From CAZAQV01 sp964487255 (GTDB taxonomy: Bacteria; Myxococcota_A; Polyangia; Polyangiales; CAZAQV01), in assembly GCA_964487255.1 (NCBI GenBank), contig CAZAQV010000005.1:1-64000 (forward strand): a stretch of DNA of 64,000 bases. Direction: 5' to 3'. The notes beneath the pieces are model-generated. The model was not told where the DNA came from. It saw only the letters and a list, made by a program, of their open reading frames with translations, and did not search any database. A program made the translations under genes and the position numbers. Numbering within the stretch: position 1 is the first letter of the stretch; the number at the start of each line of letters is the position of its first letter. Below, one piece after another: positions 8,956 through 17,755 of the stretch.

Positions 8956-10656
8956 ATGCCCGCGAAGCATTTGGTGATCGGTTGGGATGGTGCCGACCTC
9001 GATGTGATCGAAGAGCTTGGCGAGGCTGCGCTGCCCAACCTCTTTGCGCTGATGAGGCGTGGCTCTTTCGGTGCACCGCAGAGTGTTCAGCCACCGGCGA
9101 CGCTACCGAACTGGACGAGCTTTTTGACGGGTGTGAACCCCGGCCGACACGGAGTTTTCGACTTCACGTCGCGGGAAGGCTATCGGGTGTCCTTCACAGG
9201 CGGCACGGTTCGCGAGGTACCAACTTGGCTCCGTGCCTTGGACCGCCGTGGCGCCAAAGTCGCCTGCCTCTCGTTTCCCGCGACATGGCCGCCCGAACGA
9301 CTTGAACGCGGTCTCTTCATGAGCGGCTGGGACTCACCCGTGTCCTTTCGCACCGACAAGAGTTTCGTCTGGCCCGAACATTGGTACGCACAGATCGAAG
9401 CGCGATTCGGGACTCCCACGTTCGACGACGTCGATGAATTCGCCGCGGATACCCCAGGTTGGCTGACGCGGCTCGCGCCCGCGCTCAAGACCCGGATTTC
9501 GCGGAAGACTCAGCTTTGCGAGTGGCTTCTCGACGGGACCGCATGGGATGTCTTCGCGGTCTATTTTGGCGAGAGCGATACGGCCAGCCACTACCTGTGG
9601 CCCGCGCATGATGCGCACTCGCCGCGACGTCCGGACAGTTGGGCGCGAAGATGCCCCTTTCAACCCGGAACACAAAGTCCATTGGCTGAGGTGTATCGTG
9701 CGCTGGATCAAAGCCTGGGCGTGCTCACGCAAAGCGCCGGCGAAGACGTCAACATCACACTCATCAGTGACCATGGCTCGGGTGGGGCGTCCGACAAGGT
9801 CGTCTACCTCAACCGCGCGCTGGAGCAGGCTGGGTTGCTCCGTTTTCGTTCGGTCGGCCTCTCAGGAGCAGGGTCAAACCTCAAGAAACTCGCGTTCCGG
9901 CTGCCTCCGTCCCTGCGCCAACGGCTCTTCTCACTAGCGGGCCGTGCAGCTCCGAGCTGGCTGGAGTCGCATGCGCGCTTTTCATCGATCGATATGCGTC
10001 ACACGCAAGTCTTCAGTGACGAACTCAACTACTTCCCGGCTCTGCACTTGAACTTGCTGGGTCGCGAACCCATGGGCCAAGTGAGCCCCAATGATCGTAA
10101 CGCGATCTTCTCGCGCTTGCACGCAGCGCTTCTGGCGCTTCGCGATCCGTGGAGCGGCGAACCGATCGTGAAGCAAATCGTTCCTCGCGAAGAGCTTTTT
10201 GCCGGGCCCTATTGTGACCGGGCGCCTGACTACGTACTCGAACTCAATCTCGATCGCCAAAGCGGTCAATCTTACAGCTACAACCTGATGCCCTCTGGGG
10301 GCCCTGGGCCGGTCGTACGGCGACTCGACTTACACGAACGCCTTGGAAAGAAGGGTCGAAGTCTGCCCGGGGCACATCGTTCCCACGGCTTTTGGTGCGC
10401 CGCGGGTCCAACATACAGCGCAGCGGGACGACAATCGCTTCACATCCTCGACGCGGGCGCGACGCTACTCGCCACGCTCGATCCTCAGTTGGCGCGCTGC
10501 GCGGACGGACAGGTTCTCGCTCAGTGTCTCGCCCATTCGCACGACGCGACTTCCCCTGCACGAAAAGCAACGCACCCCGACAGACAGGAAACGAAACTTG
10601 TTGGGGACGCACGCGTGATCGCAGAACGCATGCGCGCGCTCGGCTACATCGACTAA
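8956..10656 (+). CDS. Alkaline-phosphatase-superfamily phosphodiesterase-like protein
   Basis: This 566-residue protein is related to type I phosphodiesterase/nucleotide pyrophosphatases. It starts VIGWDGADLDVIEEL with the first metal Asp, has the nucleophile region PATLPNWTSFLTGVNPGRHG, the metal motif ISDHGSGGA (about residues 271-280), and a late metal His in GAHRSHGFW. There is no clear signal peptide, so it may be cytosolic. Several Myxococcota relatives sit beside glycosyl- or sulfotransferases, as here. The C-terminus RMRALGYID is encoded by a 28-nt stretch repeated at 11778. It overlaps the convergent methyltransferase gene by 4 nt. Confidence 0.85.
   Translation: MPAKHLVIGWDGADLDVIEELGEAALPNLFALMRRGSFGAPQSVQPPATLPNWTSFLTGVNPGRHGVFDFTSREGYRVSFTGGTVREVPTWLRALDRRGAKVACLSFPATWPPERLERGLFMSGWDSPVSFRTDKSFVWPEHWYAQIEARFGTPTFDDVDEFAADTPGWLTRLAPALKTRISRKTQLCEWLLDGTAWDVFAVYFGESDTASHYLWPAHDAHSPRRPDSWARRCPFQPGTQSPLAEVYRALDQSLGVLTQSAGEDVNITLISDHGSGGASDKVVYLNRALEQAGLLRFRSVGLSGAGSNLKKLAFRLPPSLRQRLFSLAGRAAPSWLESHARFSSIDMRHTQVFSDELNYFPALHLNLLGREPMGQVSPNDRNAIFSRLHAALLALRDPWSGEPIVKQIVPREELFAGPYCDRAPDYVLELNLDRQSGQSYSYNLMPSGGPGPVVRRLDLHERLGKKGRSLPGAHRSHGFWCAAGPTYSAAGRQSLHILDAGATLLATLDPQLARCADGQVLAQCLAHSHDATSPARKATHPDRQETKLVGDARVIAERMRALGYID
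10627..10654. repeat. Left copy of 28-nt direct repeat (3' tail of phosphodiesterase gene)
   Basis: The 28 nt encoding RMRALGYID recur at 11778-11805 with one mismatch. The two copies flank the methyltransferase gene. Confidence 0.85.
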
Positions 10657-11726
10657 TCGACCTTGCAGCAAAAGAGGGTGTGCGAGAGCCCGAGGCCGTC
10701 GTGTTCGCTCTCGACGCTCAGACCGCTAGCTTCGAACAGGCGGATGAAGTCTCTGGCGCTGTACATGCGACTGTTGCCGTTGGCGAGCGAAGCGAAGTAA
10801 GGAGAGGTCATGATCACGCAGTAGGCGGCGGTCTCGAAGCGCTGACGATCCCAACACGTGTCTAGGATGTAGAGCCTGCCCTCGGGACCAACCGCCGCCT
10901 TAGCCCGATGGAGGATCGAGAGCACCTCGGCTTCGGAGAAGCAGCACAGAAACTGGCTCATCCAGACCGCATCAAAGCCTGTGGGCAAAGGCAAAGCGGA
11001 ATCGAGCAGATCCGCCTCGTGGCCGCGGATGCGCCCCTCAAGGCCGAGCTCCTTCGCAGTGGCGAGGGCTTCCTTGAGCTGCCCAGGCAAGTCAGCGATG
11101 GTAATCTGGATCGCGGGATCCTGCTCGCAACAGTAGCGTGACCAATTACCGGTGTTACCGCCGATGTCGAGCATGCGTTTGACGCCGCGTTCTTGAATGA
11201 CGCGCAGTGCCTCGGGGAAAGCACCATCTGAGTAGAAGTGGTCGAATCCAAACCAGCTCTTCCGCACCGGTTCGGGCAGCTCGGCCAGCGCCTGATAGAT
11301 GGTGGTCCAGTTGCCGAAGACCTCCAGCCCAGCAGGTTTGCCTTCGTCGAGCGCCCGTTCGAGGCGGAAGATGCCCTCGTAACAGACATCGTGAGTGAAA
11401 TCCATGTTCACCCGCGTCATCTTATCGGTCAGCACGTAGTACCCGACCTTGGTCAACTTGAAGCGCTCATCGACCAAGTAGGCGAGCTCGGAGGCGATGG
11501 CGCCTTCGAGCAGCACCGTCACTGCATAGTCGTCGCGTTCGATCGCCTCGGCAACCTCGCCGTGCGTGAGGCCGGCTTCACCGGCATCCATCAGCGCCTG
11601 TAGCAGGCCCCAGTCACGGCAGATCCGGGCAACTTGGAATGCGACCGGGGCGAAGGCCAACTTCTGAGCTTCGTATTGGGCGTCGTAAGCGCTGCGTTTG
11701 TCTCTGTCGAACATAGGGTGTCGCAA
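10653..11726 (-). CDS. SAM-dependent O-methyltransferase (acetylserotonin-OMT-like)
   Basis: This 357-residue protein has an N-terminal winged-helix dimerisation region (about 20-110, with LMDAGEAGLTHGEVAEAI) and a C-terminal Rossmann methyltransferase domain. Motif I is MLDIGGNTGNWSRYC and a later acidic motif lies at ITIADLPGQL. This is the small-molecule O-methyltransferase architecture of secondary-metabolism enzymes. The substrate is unknown. Its flanks carry a duplicated copy of the neighbouring phosphodiesterase 3' tail, which suggests the gene entered this place by a duplication-linked insertion. Confidence 0.85.
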   Translation of the reverse strand: MRHPMFDRDKRSAYDAQYEAQKLAFAPVAFQVARICRDWGLLQALMDAGEAGLTHGEVAEAIERDDYAVTVLLEGAIASELAYLVDERFKLTKVGYYVLTDKMTRVNMDFTHDVCYEGIFRLERALDEGKPAGLEVFGNWTTIYQALAELPEPVRKSWFGFDHFYSDGAFPEALRVIQERGVKRMLDIGGNTGNWSRYCCEQDPAIQITIADLPGQLKEALATAKELGLEGRIRGHEADLLDSALPLPTGFDAVWMSQFLCCFSEAEVLSILHRAKAAVGPEGRLYILDTCWDRQRFETAAYCVIMTSPYFASLANGNSRMYSARDFIRLFEASGLSVESEHDGLGLSHTLFCCKVD

Positions 11727-11777
11727 AGCGGCACTATGTCAGATCGAAGAGTGGTTGCCCAATCCAAGGGCTCGGCG

Positions 11778-11805
11778 CGCATGCGCGCGCTCGGCCACAT
11801 CGACT
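11778..11805. repeat. Right copy of 28-nt direct repeat (orphan AP-superfamily tail)
   Basis: The 28 nt match 10627-10654 with one change (T to C). In the same reading they encode RMRALGHID, an orphan fragment resembling the C-terminus of alkaline-phosphatase/sulfatase-superfamily proteins. No intact gene surrounds it in 11727-11820. Confidence 0.85.
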
Positions 11806-11820
11806 CACGCAGGGTCTCGA

Positions 11821-12982
11821 CTAACGCACGCTAACCTGACCGCATGAGAACGTCTTGTTCTTGTTGGTGGTGAGCATGACCGCGCCCGACTTGGTCCCAA
11901 CGCTAACCTTGGCCGTCAGCATGTTGTCGCGCTTCGAGAAAAGCGGAACCGACTTGCCGCCAATCTTTACGGTCTTGATGGCTGCAAGGCCCTGGCCTTG
12001 AAGCGTCAGATAGCCCCCGGTCGAGAGGCGCGTTGCTTTGATGTTGCACTTGATGCCTTCGGGTGCCGTGGCGGTTGCGGTGCCTGAATGCGTGGTGCTC
12101 GCACGAACGGTTGTCTTGGCGGTCACGGGAGCTCTGAGGGTCGGTTGAGCATGCGTGGGCGCTTTGACCGCCGGTGCGNNNNNNNNNNNNNNNNNNNNNN
12201 NNNNNNNNNNNNNNNNNNNNNNNNNNNNNNNNNNNNNNNNNNNNNNNNNNNNNNNNNNNNNNNNNNNNNNNNNNNNNNGTACTCGTGGTTGGAGCTTTGA
12301 GGGTCGGTTGCGCATGCGTGGGCGCTTTGACCGCCGGTGCGGTACTCGTGGTTGGAGCTTTGAGGGTCGGTTGCGCATGCGTGGGCGCTTTGACCGTCGT
12401 GCGGCCAGAGGTCGACGTGGTGGTATCCGTGCTCGCGTTGCCGGATACGCGAACGTTGCCCGATGCTCGCACGCTTGGCGGCCTCACCGGCGTCACGTTA
12501 ACCTGGACGCGCCGAGTCGTTGCTGGGCGCGTGGACACCGACCCGCGAGCTTCGACGTTGTGCGTGGGCGCGGGTGTCGTCGCGACGTAGACCTCGGCAG
12601 GGCGGGCACTTGGAGCACGCCAGTAGCCTCGATGATAGACGTAACTCCCATCGACTCGCATTTCTGCGACAGGCTTTACCCAAACGTAGCCCCGCCGCTC
12701 CGGCACAACCCAACGACCGTCGACCCAGACCCATCGATCCTGCCAAGACCAATGCCCCTCTACCCAAACCGCACCCGCGCTCGGCTGCGGAGGTTTTGCC
12801 TTTGCCACCCGAACCTTGGGAGGTTGCTTCGTCACCACAACATGAGCAGGTTGATAGCGAAACGTAGCCTGGGCGCGGTAGTGCGCACGGCCGCGTGTGT
12901 GAACGACACAGCCGGATAGCATGAGCCCGATTGCGCCGAGCAAGGCAACGTTGCGAAAGGTAGAGATAGTCTTTGGGGGCAT
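11821..12982 (-). CDS. YXWGXW-repeat lipoprotein with Thr/Pro tandem repeats, interrupted by gap
   Basis: The gene starts at ATG 12982, with GGGAG about 12 nt upstream, as a lipoprotein (signal MPPKTISTFRNV..., lipobox LMLSGC). The N-terminal part has WVEGHWSWQDRWVWVDGRW and related Trp/Gly motifs typical of YXWGXW/BcpO proteins. It is followed by at least three copies of a 21-residue unit (KAPTHAQPTLKAPTTSTAPAV) and a C-terminal domain ending SCGQVSVR. The 100-N gap falls inside the repeats, so the two ends read in different frames. That is almost certainly an artefact of unknown gap length. Likely outer-membrane-anchored; function unknown. Confidence 0.8.
12136..12404. repeat. 63-nt in-frame tandem repeats around the gap
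   Basis: A 63-nt unit occurs at 12279-12341 and again from 12342 with a diverged end. A third partial copy lies left of the gap. Copy number cannot be read because the assembly broke here. Confidence 0.85.
12179..12278. other. Assembly gap (100 N)
   Basis: Exactly 100 N, the usual placeholder for an unsized scaffold gap, inside the tandem repeats of the lipoprotein gene. Confidence 0.99.
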
Positions 12983-13057
12983 GTTGATTCGTTCTCCCGT
13001 TGGAGCCGACGGTACCATGGCTCGTTTCGCTTTCGACGACGGGCGGCTTACGTTTGT

Positions 13058-13822
13058 TCACACACCCGCACGAACCCGCAGCAAATGGTCGAGATCTTGC
13101 AGCTTTTCTCGAGAAACCCGGGCGGCCTCCGTGTGCGACATCGGCAAGTCAACAAGCCGCTCAAACGCAACGTCGACACGCGTCGTCTCTTGGGCGGCGA
13201 CGGTCCGCAAGTGCTCGAGGAGCGATTGCCCGTTGCGGCCCCAACCAAAGCTTGCGGGATAGCAAAGGGCGGCGATCCAAACGTCCACGTCGAGGCCCGC
13301 TCTTGCGCGAAACGCGCCCGAGCGGAACGCAGTGATCGTCGAACTGCTCTTCGTCGTTCCTTCGGGAAACACGGCAAGCGAATCTCCCGCGGCAAGAACC
13401 GCACGCATTTGCTCTACCGCTTGTAGCGCGCTCTTTCGATTGCCACGCTCCACGAAGAGCGTGCGCGCGCGCTTCGCCGCAGTCCCCACGATCGGCCAAT
13501 GCTCGACATCCGCGCGACTCAAAAAGCGCAGATCCGGCATTCGTGAAACCAGAACAGCAATATCAAGGGGACTACGATGCGCGCACAGGAGAAGCACGCC
13601 GCGATTGTCCCGCTGCGAGGGCAGCTCGCCTGAAAGACGCACATCGAGCCCGTAAGTCTTCAAGATCTGAGCCGCCCAACTCTGATAACGACTTCGCCAT
13701 ACATCGTCCGGCGCGCTCGACGCGCGTGCGTAAAATTCTGCGCGCAGCAAATCAGCTGCGGTGATCACGGCAGATTGCATGACGCGCCGCGTGGCACGCC
13801 ACTCACGCATGGCTCGAGACAT
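13058..13822 (-). CDS. Lysophospholipid acyltransferase family protein (PlsC-like)
   Basis: This 254-residue protein should transfer an acyl chain to lysophosphatidic acid or a related acceptor at the inner membrane. It has the catalytic HX4D motif in CAHRSPLD (about residue 82), the substrate-binding FPEGTTK motif (about 155), and VGTAAKRARTLFVERG between them. It lacks a strong N-terminal membrane helix. Whether it makes phosphatidic acid or modifies other lipids cannot be told. It is divergent from yqgE and not in an obvious operon. Confidence 0.87.
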   Translation of the reverse strand: MSRAMREWRATRRVMQSAVITAADLLRAEFYARASSAPDDVWRSRYQSWAAQILKTYGLDVRLSGELPSQRDNRGVLLLCAHRSPLDIAVLVSRMPDLRFLSRADVEHWPIVGTAAKRARTLFVERGNRKSALQAVEQMRAVLAAGDSLAVFPEGTTKSSSTITAFRSGAFRARAGLDVDVWIAALCYPASFGWGRNGQSLLEHLRTVAAQETTRVDVAFERLVDLPMSHTEAARVSREKLQDLDHLLRVRAGV

Positions 13823-13888
13823 GGGTTCAATCTACCGATTTTTCTGGAACGGTGGCACAATGATCTTGTGAGCATTCGAGAAGAGAGC

Positions 13889-14527
13889 ATGGACAACCCG
13901 ACGATCGAATTTCGACGGCGTGCTCCCGACACTCTGCAAGCAGACGCCATCGGACCGTGCTTTCTCGTTGCGTCGCCTTCCATGCGCTCGGACGAGTTCG
14001 ACCACACCGTGGTGTTGCTCGTCGACCACCGTGAAGAGGGGTCGCTTGGCTTCATCATCAACCGCACCGCAAATGTCTCGTTTGTCGACGTCATGGAACA
14101 GGTCGGCTGTGACGAGTCGGGCGAGCAGGAAGCCCGGCGCTTCAATCCGAACACGCCGGTCATGCACGGTGGGCCGGTGTCACAGGACACGGGTTGGGTC
14201 CTCTTTGATCCGGAAGGCAACCCTCGCGAACAAGAAGACGGTCTCATCGAAGTCGCGCCAGGGATCTGTGTGACGGCGAACATCAAGATTCTGCAAGACA
14301 CCGCTCGCGGCGAGGGTCCGCGTCGCATGGCGATGGTGCTCGGTTACGCTGGCTGGGGCCCCGGTCAACTCGACGAAGAAATTCGCGAGGGCGCGTGGCT
14401 GATCGCCGACCTCGATCCCGAGCTCATCTTTTCGGAGAACATCGAGAAACGTTGGTCCGCTGCATTCGAGATGCTGGGCGTCGACCCAGGCCGCGTCGTG
14501 GGCGGCCACGAGTCTGCCGAAGCTTAA
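13889..14527 (+). CDS. YqgE/AlgH family protein
   Basis: This protein matches the YqgE/AlgH (DUF179) family: GPCFLVASPSMRSDEFDHTVVLL at the N-terminus, then GSLGFIINR, NPNTPVMHGGPVSQDTGWVL, and the C-terminal MVLGYAGWGPGQLDEEI. ATG 13889 is preceded by GAAGAGAG and gives 212 residues; GTG at 13868 is an alternative. The family is widespread and small, and its molecular role is unknown (AlgH was named from an alginate regulator context). The gene stands alone between the acyltransferase and a lipoprotein. Confidence 0.9.
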   Translation: MDNPTIEFRRRAPDTLQADAIGPCFLVASPSMRSDEFDHTVVLLVDHREEGSLGFIINRTANVSFVDVMEQVGCDESGEQEARRFNPNTPVMHGGPVSQDTGWVLFDPEGNPREQEDGLIEVAPGICVTANIKILQDTARGEGPRRMAMVLGYAGWGPGQLDEEIREGAWLIADLDPELIFSENIEKRWSAAFEMLGVDPGRVVGGHESAEA

Positions 14528-14570
14528 ACCCGCGCTTGGCGCTCGCCGCCTCTAGGTCTACAAGGGGGCG

Positions 14571-16193
14571 ATGCTTCGAGTTCGTGCGTTCTGTGTTTTG
14601 TTTGCCGTCCTATTCGCGTGTGGTGGTAACGCGGCCAAGCGTCAGAGGACTACACTTGAACAGCCCGCAGCGACGAGCGAGGCGCCCGAGCCACCGCAGC
14701 TGGTGCTGGCAATTATTCTCGACCAGTTTGGGGAAATCGCGCTCAACTTTCACCGTGAGGCGCTCTTGGCAAACGATGGCCTGATCAAAGAGCTCCTTGA
14801 GAACGGAAAGGAAACGACGCTGATCTATCCATATGCCGGAACCTATACAGCTCCCGGGCATGCGTCTCTTTTCACCGGCGCGCTACCGAGCGAGCACGGC
14901 ATTTGGGGCAACCGTTTTTGGGACGTTACAAACCAAAAGAAGACGGCGTGGGAGAATGCCGGACAGCACGTGGTCTTCGGTTTCGAAGATCGCTACGCCA
15001 GTCCGCTGGCGATGAAGCGAAGCGCGGTCGGCTCCTGGCTCAAACAAGACAAGCCCGGCGCGAAGTTTGCCGTGATCTCACTCAAGTCGCGCGCCGCAAT
15101 CGCTTCTGCAGGACACGCACAAAGCCCAGAAACGAAAGCCGACGCCGTGTTCTGGTTCGACAAGACACACCGTCGCTTTACTTCCAGCAACTACTATTTT
15201 GAAGAACTGCCAGAGTGGACAACGGAGTGGGCCGAAGAGAACCAACCCGATCTGAGCCCATGGACGCCGCTCGACCCGAAGGCCTTGCAAGAAGAACTGG
15301 GCGACGACCACCAGCTCGGTGAAGGTGGCTGGGGTATTGGCAGCACCTTTCCGCACGAACCCGAGAAGGTCGAAGATGTGATGGGTGCCTTCATCACGAC
15401 ACCGGCATCTACGGCGTACCTACTTGGTTTTGGCAACCGGCTCATCCGTGAACTCGAGTTCGGCGAAGACGAGGTGCCGGACCTGCTCGTGGTTTCGGTT
15501 TCCGGCACGGACTATGTGGGCCACACGTTTGGCGTCCACTCATGGGAATACCGCGACAACTTGCTGCGTGTCGACCGCATGCTGCGCGTCTTCGTGGACG
15601 GGCTACGCAAGGAAAAGCGTATCGCTATTGCGTTGAGTTCGGATCACGGCTCTGCACCCTTGCCGGAGCGGAGCGAAAGGGAAGGCAAGACGTCGTCCCG
15701 CCAAGACCACCGCTTCGCGGAGATTGCCCAAAAGCTCGTGCAAAAGAAAAGAGGCAAAGGAAAGTGGGTCGAAGCGTTCGTCAAACCCTACCTTTACCTT
15801 GGTGAAGATGGTCGCAAGCACAAAGACGCCATCGTCGCGTACCTCAAAGAAGTGATTTCCAAGCTGCCGGAAATCTACGCCGCATATGATCCTCGGGAAG
15901 TCGACAAGCTTCGTAACTCGGAAGACGCTACCGAACGCGCTGTCGCCGCAAGTATCTACCCTGCGGAGACGGGCGACCTCTTCATCGTACCCAAGCCCCT
16001 ACACTTGCTCGACGACATGTCGAGTGGCGCAGGCACTTCCCACGGGACGCCGTGGAACTACGACGCGCTCGTACCTGTGCTACTCCTCGGTCCCGCAGTG
16101 CAGACCGCGCTTGAGCCCGAACCCGTCGGCATTGCGACCTATTCGAAGGTCTTGAGTGAGTGGCTGCGACTGGACTCCAGCCGCAACATGTAG
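14571..16193 (+). CDS. Alkaline-phosphatase-superfamily lipoprotein (PafA-like)
   Basis: This 540-residue exported phosphatase-like protein starts at ATG 14571 behind AGGGGG. It has a lipoprotein signal with lipobox LFAC (about C17). The N-terminal metal site is in LAIILDQFGE and the nucleophile Thr is in AGTYTAPGHASLFTGALPSEHG. Later metal motifs are SGTDYVGHTFG and SSDHGSAP, and the C-terminal His is in GTSHGTPWNYD. This layout matches PafA/type I phosphodiesterase proteins that take phosphate from organic esters at the cell surface. It may serve phosphate acquisition. It is only distantly like the protein at 8956. Confidence 0.87.
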   Translation: MLRVRAFCVLFAVLFACGGNAAKRQRTTLEQPAATSEAPEPPQLVLAIILDQFGEIALNFHREALLANDGLIKELLENGKETTLIYPYAGTYTAPGHASLFTGALPSEHGIWGNRFWDVTNQKKTAWENAGQHVVFGFEDRYASPLAMKRSAVGSWLKQDKPGAKFAVISLKSRAAIASAGHAQSPETKADAVFWFDKTHRRFTSSNYYFEELPEWTTEWAEENQPDLSPWTPLDPKALQEELGDDHQLGEGGWGIGSTFPHEPEKVEDVMGAFITTPASTAYLLGFGNRLIRELEFGEDEVPDLLVVSVSGTDYVGHTFGVHSWEYRDNLLRVDRMLRVFVDGLRKEKRIAIALSSDHGSAPLPERSEREGKTSSRQDHRFAEIAQKLVQKKRGKGKWVEAFVKPYLYLGEDGRKHKDAIVAYLKEVISKLPEIYAAYDPREVDKLRNSEDATERAVAASIYPAETGDLFIVPKPLHLLDDMSSGAGTSHGTPWNYDALVPVLLLGPAVQTALEPEPVGIATYSKVLSEWLRLDSSRNM

Positions 16194-16367
16194 GCCCTGA
16201 ACCGCTGGAACGGGCGCTCGCCGCTCAGCGAAAGGGAGCTCTGATTGCTCCCCCCATGCCGTGCTCCCAAGGGAACGGCTCGGGCGCCCCGCTCATTCTG
16301 ATTTTCAAAAAACCAAATCATCTCCCGTGTCGGAGGTGGGGCACACCTCCTGCAACTCTCGCCAAAC
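16194..16367. other. Intergenic region
   Basis: Contains a short stem GGGAGC / GCTCCC near 16232-16252 and an imperfect GCCGT / ACGGC stem just after. Neither has a clear U-tract, so a terminator is not supported. Confidence 0.4.
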
Positions 16368-17741
16368 ATGTGGAACGGATTTGGTGTGGTATTCGTTTTT
16401 GGTAATTTGACGATGGTTTTCGCGTGTAGCGGCGATATCAGCGATGGCTCGCTGGATGCGACGCAAGCTGGCGTCAAGCTCAAGCATTGTGGCGATGGAG
16501 AGTGCCGCGGCCATGAGTCGTGCGACAACTGTCCAAGCGATTGCGGGATGTGTGTGGACCCAGATGCATGGGTCGAGCCCGACCCAGAACCGGACGCATC
16601 GGTCTCAGAACCGGACGCATCGGTCTCAGAACCGGACGCATCGGTCTCAGAGCCGGATGCCTCGGTCTCAGAACCGGACGCCTCGACTGAGGAACCCAAC
16701 CCGCCCGCTGTGTCGGACGGTATCTGGGTTAGCCCGGGCGTTCTCGCGTCACTGCCCACGTCGGGAACCGCGTGGGACAACCTCTTGTCGGCCGCGAACG
16801 ACCTCGACCCGAGCGGCGCGAATGTCTCCGACCAAGACTCTCACCATGACCAGTATACATTGGCCGCAGCGTTGGTGTGTGCCCGCACAGGTGATGCGAC
16901 CTTGTGCCAGCGCGCGCAGGCAGCGCTCGTCAACGCCATCGACACGGAGTCCGGAGGTCGTTGGCTCGCGGTCGGACGAAATGTCGGCGCCTACGCAATC
17001 GCCGCAGATCTTCTCAACCTGCGCGCGGACGGCGACCCGAACAGCGATGGCTCACGGGTCGAAGCCTGGTTGGCGCGCTTTCTGACGCGCACCCTCAGCC
17101 ACAACAACGATAGCAGCCAGCAAATCACCCTTCGCGAATCGGCATGGGCCTCGGGTTCAAACGCTTCCGCGCAGGAGGGCTTCATCCATGTTGCGATTGC
17201 AGCCTATCTCGGGGATCAAAGCGAACTCGATTGGGCATGGGGACGGTACCGACGACACGTCTGCGACCTCGGGGCACCGGACCCCAGTGGCATCGATCTA
17301 TCAAAAGGTGTTGCCTACGGCTGGGCCCACGATGACCAGAACCCCTGCGCGATCAACCCGAAGGGTACGCAGAAACAAGGGGTTCGCATCGATGGCGCGA
17401 TCATCAACGACATGCGCCGCGGCGGCGAGTTTCAGGTGTACCCCGGCTACACGCAATACCCGTGGGTGGGCCTCGAAGGTCTTGTTCCGGCGGCGGTCAT
17501 CTTGCACCGCGCCGGCTATCCGGCTTTCTCGATCGCGGATACCGCGGTCAAACGCACGTACGACTACCTTTGGTTTTTGCGCAACCACACGGGCAACGTC
17601 GATTGGTTCGACGGAATGCGAGCGTCCGAGACCACGCAACTGGTCAACGTCGCTTATGGCACCAGCTTCATCGCGACGCGCGCCGACCGCCGTGGACGCA
17701 CCGTCGGGTTCACAGCCTGGTCACACGCGAACTCACTCTAA
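16368..17741 (+). CDS. Alginate-lyase-like secreted protein with Asp-rich linker
   Basis: This 457-residue protein has a short N-terminal hydrophobic stretch with a lipobox-like MVFAC, so it is probably a lipoprotein. Next come a small Cys-rich segment (CGDGECRGHESCDNCPSDCGMC, about 41-62 but reported here only by its Cys pattern CX4C...CX3CX2C) and a five-fold PDASVSE-type acidic linker (about 74-105). The globular domain (about 115-457) resembles the alpha/alpha-toroid of alginate lyase family proteins, with WVSPGVLASLP, HHDQYTLAAALVCART and FQVYPGYTQYPWVGLEGLVPA. It probably acts on a uronate-rich polysaccharide outside the cell. Start choice is uncertain because no ribosome-binding site is visible. 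Confidence 0.7.
   Translation: MWNGFGVVFVFGNLTMVFACSGDISDGSLDATQAGVKLKHCGDGECRGHESCDNCPSDCGMCVDPDAWVEPDPEPDASVSEPDASVSEPDASVSEPDASVSEPDASTEEPNPPAVSDGIWVSPGVLASLPTSGTAWDNLLSAANDLDPSGANVSDQDSHHDQYTLAAALVCARTGDATLCQRAQAALVNAIDTESGGRWLAVGRNVGAYAIAADLLNLRADGDPNSDGSRVEAWLARFLTRTLSHNNDSSQQITLRESAWASGSNASAQEGFIHVAIAAYLGDQSELDWAWGRYRRHVCDLGAPDPSGIDLSKGVAYGWAHDDQNPCAINPKGTQKQGVRIDGAIINDMRRGGEFQVYPGYTQYPWVGLEGLVPAAVILHRAGYPAFSIADTAVKRTYDYLWFLRNHTGNVDWFDGMRASETTQLVNVAYGTSFIATRADRRGRTVGFTAWSHANSL
16592..16690 (+). repeat. 21-nt tandem repeat coding for PDASVSE linker
   Basis: About five near-identical 21-nt units code for the acidic linker of the lyase-like protein. Length change by slippage would stay in frame. 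Confidence 0.8.
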
Positions 17742-17755
17742 ATACCTCGTCACCA

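Noticed and set aside
11634..11834. 66-residue plus-strand frame containing RMRALGHID
   Set aside because: Only the last part resembles a known tail; the rest is antisense to the methyltransferase gene, so it is treated as a gene remnant.
16194..16260. Possible terminator after the PafA-like gene
   Set aside because: Short weak stems without a U-tract.
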